Shown one piece after another: positions 58,002 to 64,000 of a stretch of 64,000 bases of DNA. The stretch's first letter is position 1. Each line of letters opens with the position of its first letter. Location of the stretch: contig DAOULB010000051.1 of assembly GCA_034420695.1 (NCBI GenBank), positions 94,446-158,445 on the forward strand. The letters are read 5' to 3'. The notes beneath the pieces are model-generated. The model saw only the letters and a program-made list of their open reading frames with translations. It was not told the origin of the DNA and did no database searches. Source of the DNA: Io17-Chloro-G2 sp034420695. Lineage in GTDB: Bacteria; Chloroflexota; Dehalococcoidia; Lucifugimonadales; UBA3495. Made by a program: the position numbers and the translations under genes.

Positions 58002-59135
58002 ATGAGATTTGGCGCCTTCACGACGGTTGCGGCATCTGCGGGAGAAGCCACCAGCGCTGCTGGCCTGATTGACAACCTCAGGCAGCAGACCATCCTGGCA
58101 GAGGAACTTGGTTTCGAGGCCATGTGGCTGGGGGAGCACCACTTCGGGCCCTATGGAGTGGGCGATATACCTAACCCGATTCTGCTGGGAGCGGACTTGG
58201 CGGCGAGGACTTCGAGGATTCGGATTGGGCAGATGGCAAACATAGCACCGTGGTGGCACCCGATACGACTGGCGGAGGACCTGGCGATTCTGGACAACAT
58301 GACGCAGGGCCGGCTGGAAGTCGGGTTCGGAAGGGGGATATGGCCCTACGAGGGCCCCCAGTTCCATCCCAACGCGGACCCGCGGAAGGACAGGGAGAAC
58401 AGGGAGCTGTTCAGAGAGACGGTGGAGATTGTGCGTGAGATATGGACCAATGAGTATTTTTCGCACGATGGAACCAACTACAAGTTCCCCGCCGAAGATA
58501 CCGTGTTCTCCCATCCCTCGTACCCGCCGAATCCCGCTTGGCAGGACGGGGAGAAGGTAACGAAATTGCGGGTGACTCCCAGGCCCTATCAGAAGCCTCA
58601 TCCTCCGTTGTGGATGACAGTCTCCACCGACCGGTCGGTAGCGACCGCGGCGGAGCTGGGACTGAGGGCGTGCTACTGGCAGCCTCCGGCCCTAAGGATA
58701 CGACAGCGAATGGAGCTGTACGCACAAGTCAGGAGCGAGGGGGAAGGGAGGCTGTTTGCCGTCGGTGAAGACCAGGCGGTGATGCGCTCCACGTACGTGG
58801 CCTCTTCGATGGAGGAGGCGCGCCGGGACGCTGAGGAAGGCATCATGGCTTCGTTTGTCTTCAACGACCCGTTCCGGGGGAGGCAGGTATTCACCAACCC
58901 GGAGGAGGTCCTGGACACCAGCGTGAAGCTCGACTGGGACTTCCTGGAGCCGCGCACTCTGCTGGTGGGGTCCCCGGAGAACGTGGCGGAGAAGGTGCAG
59001 GAATTGCGGGAGGTGTGCCACTTGGAGTACCTGCTGGTGGAGTTCTCCCACATGGGTATTCCCTTGGGTAAATCGTTGAGGAACCTGGAGAACTTCGCCA
59101 CCAAGGTGATGCCACGGTTCACTGACGCCAACTGA
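58002..59135 (+). CDS. LLM-class flavin-dependent oxidoreductase, 377 aa
   Basis: RFGAFTTVAASAGEATSAAG, LAEELGFEAMWLGEHHFGPY, LAILDNMTQGRLEVGFGRGI and PPLWMTVSTDRSVATAAELG are luciferase-like motifs, here of the longer alkanal monooxygenase-like branch. It needs FMNH2 and O2. Divergent from the phosphotriesterase-like gene with 169 bp between. I start at ATG 58002, preceded by GGAGGTTGCAGG. The third LLM gene of the window. Confidence 0.85.
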   Translation: MRFGAFTTVAASAGEATSAAGLIDNLRQQTILAEELGFEAMWLGEHHFGPYGVGDIPNPILLGADLAARTSRIRIGQMANIAPWWHPIRLAEDLAILDNMTQGRLEVGFGRGIWPYEGPQFHPNADPRKDRENRELFRETVEIVREIWTNEYFSHDGTNYKFPAEDTVFSHPSYPPNPAWQDGEKVTKLRVTPRPYQKPHPPLWMTVSTDRSVATAAELGLRACYWQPPALRIRQRMELYAQVRSEGEGRLFAVGEDQAVMRSTYVASSMEEARRDAEEGIMASFVFNDPFRGRQVFTNPEEVLDTSVKLDWDFLEPRTLLVGSPENVAEKVQELREVCHLEYLLVEFSHMGIPLGKSLRNLENFATKVMPRFTDAN

Positions 59136-59205
59136 GGCAAGGCCCATCCGGCGATTGGGGACTTCCCGCGGAGGAGTGACACTGAACCGGGCAAAGACGG
59201 CAAGA

Positions 59206-59700
59206 TCACTCTTCCAAGGAGAACTCGCCGCTTTGGCCACCGCGTTTGCTGACCAAGCGAAGGCCGTCGATGCGGATGGAGCGGTCGACGGCCTTGCACA
59301 TGTCGTAGACGGTGAGGGCGGCCACCGAGACGGCGGTGAGGGCCTCCATTTCCACCCCGGTCTTGGCCGAGGTGCTGGCAGCGGCGGTGATGCGGATTAC
59401 GCTGCGGGCTTCGTCCAGGGCAAGGTCAACGTCTACTCGGTTCAGGGGCAGAGGATGGCACAGGGGAATCAACTCGGAGGTACGCTTGGCCCCCATGATT
59501 CCGGCCAACTGGGCGATGGTGAAGACGTCGCCCTTCTTCATCAAGCCTTCTTTTACCAGCCGCAGGGTTTCCGGCTGAACGACCACTTCGCCGCGGGCCA
59601 CGGCTTCCCGGTCGGTGGAGGGCTTCCATCCCACGTCCACCATGCGGGCGCGTCCCTCATCGTCGAGGTGGGTAAGGGAACCGGTGGGCTTTTCAACCAT
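59206..59700 (-). CDS. moaC: Cyclic pyranopterin monophosphate synthase MoaC, 164 aa
   Basis: LTHLDDEGRARMVDVGWKPS, GDVFTIAQLAGIMGAKRTSE, LIPLCHPLPLNRVDVDLALD and TGVEMEALTAVSVAALTVYD are the family blocks, with the catalytic Lys and Asp (VYDMCKAVDR) present. MoaC completes the first step of molybdopterin synthesis with MoaA, 0.8 kb upstream in the same operon. GGAGGCG precedes ATG. Confidence 0.95.
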   Translation of the reverse strand: MVEKPTGSLTHLDDEGRARMVDVGWKPSTDREAVARGEVVVQPETLRLVKEGLMKKGDVFTIAQLAGIMGAKRTSELIPLCHPLPLNRVDVDLALDEARSVIRITAAASTSAKTGVEMEALTAVSVAALTVYDMCKAVDRSIRIDGLRLVSKRGGQSGEFSLEE

Positions 59701-59722
59701 GGACGCCTCCGTTCATGTCTAA

Positions 59723-60232
59723 TCATACCGGACGGGAGGCCGACCGGGACACGGGGGATTTATGGGGGCCGGAATACCCTGGGTCGGGGGGCAGGCCCGG
59801 CTGGTGTGCGGCGGTGGTTGCCAGCTTATCGACCCGTTCGTTTCCGGCTATGCCGGCGTGGCCCCTGACCCACTTGAAGTCAACTTGGTGGTTTTCCGCC
59901 ACGGTCAAGAGCCGCTGCCACAGGTCGGGGTTGACGGCGGGTTCGGTCTTGTTACGCTTCCAGCCGTTGGCCCGCCATTTCTTGGCCCAGCCCTTGTTCA
60001 GGGCGTCGACGACGTACTTGGAATCGCTGTAAAGGGTCACCTTGGCGGGCCTCTTCAGTGCCTCCAGGGCAACTATGACGGCCATGAGCTCCATGCGGTT
60101 GTTGGTGGTCCGGCTGAAGCCGCCGGAGAGTTCCCTGCGAAGATCGCCGGACATAAGAACGACGCCATAACCGCCGGGGCCCGGGTTTCCCAGGCAGGAG
60201 CCGTCGGTGTAGATGGTTACGGGTTGAATCAA
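59723..60232 (-). CDS. rnhA: Ribonuclease HI, 169 aa
   Basis: TIYTDGSCLGNPGPGGYGVV, NRMELMAVIVALEAL, VTLYSDSKYVVDALNKGWA and WVRGHAGIAGNERVDKLATT hold the catalytic D, E, D, H and D. It removes RNA from RNA-DNA hybrids. TTG start with a moderate ribosome site. It lies between DUF2283 and moaC with gaps of about 20 bp, an odd partner for cofactor genes. Confidence 0.93.
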   Translation of the reverse strand: MIQPVTIYTDGSCLGNPGPGGYGVVLMSGDLRRELSGGFSRTTNNRMELMAVIVALEALKRPAKVTLYSDSKYVVDALNKGWAKKWRANGWKRNKTEPAVNPDLWQRLLTVAENHQVDFKWVRGHAGIAGNERVDKLATTAAHQPGLPPDPGYSGPHKSPVSRSASRPV

Positions 60233-60252
60233 AGGTGCCTTTACTGCCTTCC

Positions 60253-60498
60253 TTAGTTATCCGTATGGCCGGAGCCGGGCGATTCCGTGAGCGAGAGCCC
60301 CTCGAAAGTAACGTCAAGGGGCTGCGTAACCTTGCTGAGGGCTTGTATCTGAAAACCCAGGATGTTTCCCTCAGCATCAACTTTGACTTCCGCCCGCCCG
60401 TCTTTTGACTCGACGAATTCCCCCGCCCGAACTTCCCACACAACTTCCAGGAAATCTCCTTCGGGGTCGTACCAGATGTTGACTCTCTCGGGTTTCAT
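60253..60498 (-). CDS. DUF2283 protein, 81 aa
   Basis: VNIWYDPEGDFLEVVWEVRA is the characteristic opening of DUF2283, followed by EVKVDAEGNILGFQIQALSK. Function unknown; relatives are found alone or beside toxin-antitoxin genes. It fits between moaA and rnhA with about 20-bp gaps. Confidence 0.75.
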   Translation of the reverse strand: MKPERVNIWYDPEGDFLEVVWEVRAGEFVESKDGRAEVKVDAEGNILGFQIQALSKVTQPLDVTFEGLSLTESPGSGHTDN

Positions 60499-60518
60499 GT
60501 CAAGGGCCGTCTGTGTAC

Positions 60519-61550
60519 CTAGCCGCCGATTTGGTACATCTCTACTTTCTGGGGGCTGTTTTGGAGGGGGGCCAACTCGGTGCGTTCTTCGGAGTAGCGG
60601 TCGGTGCGCCGGGACCAGACGCCGGTGATGATGGAGCGAAGCTCTTCGTCGGTGGCGCCGTCCCGCATTGGCTGGCGCAGGTCAGTACCGTTGTGGCCGA
60701 ATAGACAGGTGTAGAGCTGGCCGTCGGTGGAGATCCTGGCCCTGGTGCAGGAGGAGCAGAAGGGCTGGGTGACGGAGGCGATGACGCCTATCTCTCCTTG
60801 GCCATCCTTGTAGCGGTAACGGTTGGCGACTTCGCCGTGATAGTTGCTTTCCGCGGGCGCCAAGGGCATTTCTTCGTCGATGCGCCGGACGATGTCGGCG
60901 GCGGAGACGACTTGGTCCCACTTCCAGCCGTTGCGATTCCCCACGTCCATGTATTCGATGAACCGGACGATGTGGTCGGTGCCCTTGAAGAAGCGGGCGA
61001 GGTCCACGAGGGTGTGGTCGTTGACGCCCTTCTGGACGACGGCGTTTATCTTGATGGGGGACAGGCCCACTTCCGAGGCCCGCTGAATGCCCTTGAGGAC
61101 CCGCTGGGTGTCGAAACCCCGGCCGTTCATCTGCTTGAATATGTCGTCGTCAAGGGTATCGAGGCTGACGGTTATCCGGTTAAGGCCGGCTTCCTTCAAG
61201 CGGCGGGCTTGCTGGGCCAGGAGATAGCCGTTAGTGGTGAGGGTCAGGTCGTCCACGCCGGGAACTTGGGAGAGAAGCCCGACCAGCAGATTCAGATCGG
61301 TGCGCAGGAGGGGCTCGCCGCCGGTGATTCTCAGCTTGGCGGCCCCAAGGCCGGCGAAGATGCCGGCCAGGCGGTGGATTTCTTCGAAGGTGAGTATCTG
61401 CTCACGGGGGAGAAACTGGTAGCTTTCCCCGAAAATTTCGGCGGGCATGCAATAGGGGCAGCGGAAGTTGCAGCGGTCGGTGACCGAGATACGCAGGTCC
61501 CGCAAGGGCCGGCCGAAGGAGTCTTTTATGGGTTGCTCTTGAGAGGTCAC
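60519..61550 (-). CDS. moaA: GTP 3',8-cyclase MoaA, 343 aa
   Basis: Radical SAM cluster C27-NFRC31-PYC34 in SVTDRCNFRCPYCMPAEIFG, plus a C-terminal cluster CSSCTRARISTDGQLYTCLF and the GG-type motif RITGGEPLLRTDLNLLVGLL. It starts molybdopterin synthesis from GTP. The two C-terminal glycines that are usual (here IGG) are present. GTG start. Works with MoaC downstream, and the product serves the molybdoenzyme at 51091. Confidence 0.95.
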   Translation of the reverse strand: MTSQEQPIKDSFGRPLRDLRISVTDRCNFRCPYCMPAEIFGESYQFLPREQILTFEEIHRLAGIFAGLGAAKLRITGGEPLLRTDLNLLVGLLSQVPGVDDLTLTTNGYLLAQQARRLKEAGLNRITVSLDTLDDDIFKQMNGRGFDTQRVLKGIQRASEVGLSPIKINAVVQKGVNDHTLVDLARFFKGTDHIVRFIEYMDVGNRNGWKWDQVVSAADIVRRIDEEMPLAPAESNYHGEVANRYRYKDGQGEIGVIASVTQPFCSSCTRARISTDGQLYTCLFGHNGTDLRQPMRDGATDEELRSIITGVWSRRTDRYSEERTELAPLQNSPQKVEMYQIGG

Positions 61551-61572
61551 TCTGTTCCAGGGAGCTTCAATT

Positions 61573-62211
61573 TCAGTATGACAGGCTGCTCAACACTGCA
61601 CAGGCCCGACGGGCGGCGTCGCCCCGGTGGCTGATGCGGTTCTTCTCCTCCAGGGAAAGCTGAGCAATAGTGCGGTTGTAGGAAGGCAGGAAGAAGACGG
61701 GGTCGTAGCCGAAACCCTCTTCACCTTCGGGCTCATATTGTATCATTCCGGCCACCGCTCCCTCGGCGTACAGGAACCGGCGGCCCTGCTCTCCCGCGGC
61801 GCGGTCCGCGGCGGGCAGAGACATGCAGATGACGCACCGGAAGCGGGCGGTGCGGCGGTCCCAGGGCACGCCCCGCAGGTTGGAGAGCAGCAGTTGCACC
61901 CGGTCGGGGTCGGAGCGGCAAGCGTCACCCCCATAGCGGGCGGACTTGACACCGGGGTCGCCGCCCAGAGCGTCCACCGACAGGCCGGAGTCGTCGGCGA
62001 GGGTTGGCAGGCCACTCATGGAGGCGTAGCTTTCGGCCTTGATGCGGGCGTTGTCGCGGAAGGTGAGGCCGGTCTCTTCGACTTCTTGATCGATGCCGAC
62101 GTGCTGGAGGGAGACGAGCTCAAAGGGGACGCCCTTGAGGAGTTCCTGGTACTCCCGCAGTTTGCCCTGATTGCCGGTGGCAACCAGCAGTTGGGTATAT
62201 TTGGTTGACAT
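61573..62211 (-). CDS. rdgB: XTP/dITP diphosphatase RdgB, 212 aa
   Basis: LLVATGNQGKLREYQELLKG, ETGLTFRDNARIKAESYASM, LADDSGLSVDALGGDPGVKS, and GFGYDPVFFLPSYNRTIAQL and ISHRGDAARRACA are the five HAM1 motifs. It removes deaminated purine nucleotides. First gene of the rdgB-moaA-DUF2283-rnhA-moaC operon. Repeat copy F lies just upstream. Confidence 0.92.
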   Translation of the reverse strand: MSTKYTQLLVATGNQGKLREYQELLKGVPFELVSLQHVGIDQEVEETGLTFRDNARIKAESYASMSGLPTLADDSGLSVDALGGDPGVKSARYGGDACRSDPDRVQLLLSNLRGVPWDRRTARFRCVICMSLPAADRAAGEQGRRFLYAEGAVAGMIQYEPEGEEGFGYDPVFFLPSYNRTIAQLSLEEKNRISHRGDAARRACAVLSSLSY

Positions 62212-62241
62212 AAGTAGTTATTTCCAGATGCCGGGTAGCGG

Positions 62242-62402
62242 TCTCAGGGAATCTCTTAACACTCTCAGGATAGCGGTGAAAGTCGCTAATCCCTCTTATT
62301 CAAGCTTTCTCCCACCGGAGAGGGTTGGTAATTACCGTCACCCGGTAGGGGCGGGTTTCAAACCCACCCCTACCACCATTTTCATTCAGACCTTTCCTAG
62401 AT
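62242..62402. repeat. Dispersed 3'-end repeat, copy F, with an inserted palindrome
   Basis: It begins CTCAGGGAATCTCTTAACAC, continues with a TTTCTCCC-N4-GGAGAGGG core and ends CATTCAGACCTTTCCTAGA. About 55 bp with GTAGGGGCGGG/CCCACCCCTAC (62343-62375) are inserted. The terminal CTA (62397-62399) is the TAG stop of the CoA-transferase gene. Confidence 0.8.
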
Positions 62403-63635
62403 GACGCCGTTGGCCTCCAACTCGGCCAGCCGGGCGGGGTCCAGGCCGAGCCAACCGCCATAGACTTGGGAGTTGTGCTGACCCAACCTGGGGCCGGCGT
62501 GGGTCACGGCTCCGGGAGTCTCGGAAAACTTCGGAACGACGCCCAGCATCGTGGTGGGCCCAAGTTCGGGGTCTTGGATTTCGAGGATGTCCTCACGTTC
62601 CCGGTAGTGGGGGTCGTCCATAATCCGGGCGGAGTCGTAAACAGGACCCACTACTCCCCCGGCGGGGACCAACTGGTCCATGATTTCTTGGGATTCCCGC
62701 TGGCCCAGCCAGCCCTGCAGCACCTCGTTCAGTTCGGCGTTGTTCTCGAGGCGGGAGGAGTTGTCCTTGAACCGGGGGTCTTGAAGCAGGTCATCCAGCC
62801 CCATGGCCTTGGCCAGGTTTTCAAAGGTGTTCTGGGAGGTGGCGGACAGCCCCATCCAACGCCCGTCGCCGCTGCGGAACAGGCTGCGGGGAGCAGCGTC
62901 GGGAAAGTCGTTGCCCACGCGCTCCCGGGAGATTCCCAGTTGCTGGAACATGGTCAGGTGGGGGATGCACAGGCGGAAGAGGGGCTCAAAGAGGCTGACG
63001 TCGATGACTTGGCCAGGCCGCGGGCTGTCTTTTTCCGGGTTAACCGGGTTGTCCGGGTTGACGGCGTCGCGGTGGTAGAGTGCCATCATTCCGGACATGG
63101 CGCCGAAGAGGCCGGCAACCTCGTCGGCCAAGGGGACCGGGGGCAGGTTGGGCGGGGAGTCGGGGAAGCCGGTCATTCCGACGTAGCCGCTCATGCACTC
63201 GGCGATGGTGCCAAAGCCGGGACGGTCGCGGTAGGGCCCGGTCTGGCCGAAGCCGGAGAACCGGACCATCACGAGGCCGGGGTTGACGGCGTGGAGGTCG
63301 TCCGGACCCAGGTTCCAGCGTTCCATGACACCGGGCCGGAAGCCCTCGATGAGGAGGTCGGCTTGGGCGGCCAAGTCCTTGAGCAGGGACTGGCCTTCGG
63401 GGCGGCCCAAGTCCAGGGTGACGGACTGCTTGTTGCGGGAGTGGACCTTCCACCAGAGGGAGACGCCATCGACGAAGGGACCCCAGTTGCGGAGGGGGTC
63501 GCCGGTACGGGGACGCTCCACCTTGACGACTTGGGCGCCGAAGTCGGCCAGCATGCTGCTGGCGGCGCCGCCGGCGACAATGGTGGAGAGGTCCAAAATT
63601 TTGAGCCCGGTGAGGGGTCCGCTTGGTTCCGGCAA
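62397..63635 (-). CDS. Family III (CaiB/BaiF) CoA-transferase, 412 aa
   Basis: LTGLKILDLSTIVAGGAASS, FGAQVVKVERPRTGDPLRNW, LLIEGFRPGVMERWNLGPDD and PGFGTIAECMSGYVGMTGFP (catalytic Asp replaced by Gly in PGFG) mark the family. The lost Asp suggests a changed or unusual mechanism, since it normally forms the acyl-enzyme; the homologue at 32961 has GGFD. Substrate unknown. ATG at 63635. The stop codon comes from repeat copy F. Confidence 0.8.
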   Translation of the reverse strand: MPEPSGPLTGLKILDLSTIVAGGAASSMLADFGAQVVKVERPRTGDPLRNWGPFVDGVSLWWKVHSRNKQSVTLDLGRPEGQSLLKDLAAQADLLIEGFRPGVMERWNLGPDDLHAVNPGLVMVRFSGFGQTGPYRDRPGFGTIAECMSGYVGMTGFPDSPPNLPPVPLADEVAGLFGAMSGMMALYHRDAVNPDNPVNPEKDSPRPGQVIDVSLFEPLFRLCIPHLTMFQQLGISRERVGNDFPDAAPRSLFRSGDGRWMGLSATSQNTFENLAKAMGLDDLLQDPRFKDNSSRLENNAELNEVLQGWLGQRESQEIMDQLVPAGGVVGPVYDSARIMDDPHYREREDILEIQDPELGPTTMLGVVPKFSETPGAVTHAGPRLGQHNSQVYGGWLGLDPARLAELEANGVI

Positions 63636-63754
63636 GGGCTATCGCTCCGGCTGACTCGGCCCGGTCTTTTCAGACTAACTCAGGGGCCATCTTAACAGGC
63701 GGTACGTGACGGCGTAAAAGGGGCGGCACCGGCCCAAGTAGACCGACACTTTAG

Positions 63755-63793
63755 CCTGCAACGCCAAGACGCCAAGACGCCAAGACGCCAAGA
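63755..63793. repeat. Four tandem copies of ACGCCAAG
   Basis: An 8-bp unit repeated without change upstream of the CoA-transferase gene. Such exact short repeats may vary in number between cells. Confidence 0.7.
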
Positions 63794-63817
63794 CCCCGCT
63801 CTGCCGAACTCCTTCCT

Positions 63818-64000
63818 CTAGGCATCCAGGGCGAGGAGGGCGTTGTAGGGGAAGTCACGGGCGCAGGGGAGCAGCCGGTAGAGCAGCTTCTGGGCTTCGG
63901 GGGCGGTGTTCTTGTTCCGGCACTCCTCCAGGTACTTGACGGCGCCCATGTGGGAGGTCAGCTTGACGCCGGCGGCGGCGACCTTGCTGGGGAAGGTGTG
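63818..64000 (-). CDS. Hypothetical protein, C-terminal 60 aa (5' end outside window), paralogue of 18717
   Basis: The visible part reads HTFPSKVAAAGVKLTSHMGA, VKYLEECRNKNTAPEAQKLL, YRLLPCARDFPYNALLALDA and TAG at 63818-63820. It matches the C-terminal half of the gene at 18717-19043 at about 53 of 60 positions, and DNA identity is also high. Family unknown. Confidence 0.65.
   Translation of the reverse strand, partial: HTFPSKVAAAGVKLTSHMGAVKYLEECRNKNTAPEAQKLLYRLLPCARDFPYNALLALDA

Overview
The window reads as a chromosome segment of a GC-rich, gene-dense, free-living bacterium. I infer a Chloroflexota member, most likely Dehalococcoidia of the SAR202 type. The basis is gene content: three luciferase-like flavin monooxygenases, two family III CoA-transferases, a large Rieske oxygenase with a BenD-like dehydrogenase, several MFS carriers, an hspR-grpE-dnaK operon and an Ino1-to-PimA-like inositol lipid cluster. 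No rRNA or other marker fixes the lineage, so this is an inference.

Positions 1-4700 form a patch of mobile and decaying DNA. It holds the 3' end of an ISAs1-type transposase and two shorter remnants of the same element, a Fur-family pseudogene, a frameshifted four-helix membrane gene, small unknown genes, and a two-gene mini-operon ending in an excisionase-like helix-turn-helix protein. Positions 4811-10939 carry a Rieske oxygenase, a sugar nucleotidyltransferase and a MoxR / DUF58 / DUF4129-type trio. Positions 11087-18073 (minus strand) carry an LLM oxidoreductase, ribH, a two-domain thioredoxin-fold protein, an inositol lipid set (myo-inositol-phosphate synthase, PimA-like mannosyltransferase, CDP-alcohol phosphatidyltransferase), a PP2C phosphatase and a cis-diol dehydrogenase-like SDR.

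Positions 18074-19745 are mostly non-coding and repeat-rich. Then come an atypical kinase, prmA-dnaJ, rny-ymdB-PHP-plsY, recX-recA, a TPR protein, a second plsY-like gene, a CoA-transferase with a TauE-like carrier, and a tight PAC2-trpS-inositol phosphatase-MFS operon. From 39466 on are transport and catabolic genes, a lipoprotein M28 peptidase, an AcuC-like deacetylase, the hspR-grpE-dnaK operon, a sulfite-oxidase-like molybdoenzyme, selD, a tRNA-Met, a phosphotriesterase-like enzyme, another LLM protein, a tight rdgB-moaA-DUF2283-rnhA-moaC operon that makes the molybdopterin used by the molybdoenzyme, and a second CoA-transferase.

Points that simple gene calling would miss: (i) selD is read across an in-frame TGA at the exact catalytic Cys17 position with a SECIS-like hairpin behind it, so the organism probably decodes selenocysteine; (ii) a dispersed repeat of about 90-160 bp occurs six times, always in the same orientation, and its end forms the TAG stop codon of three minus-strand genes; (iii) the hspR promoter is interleaved with a divergent promoter and an inverted repeat, and dnaJ carries a HAIR-like HspR operator on its -10 box; (iv) recA has a near-consensus GAAC-N4-GTTC SOS box between its -35 and -10; (v) several genes are broken (fur, the membrane gene at 2371-2795, and the last helix of the TauE-like carrier).
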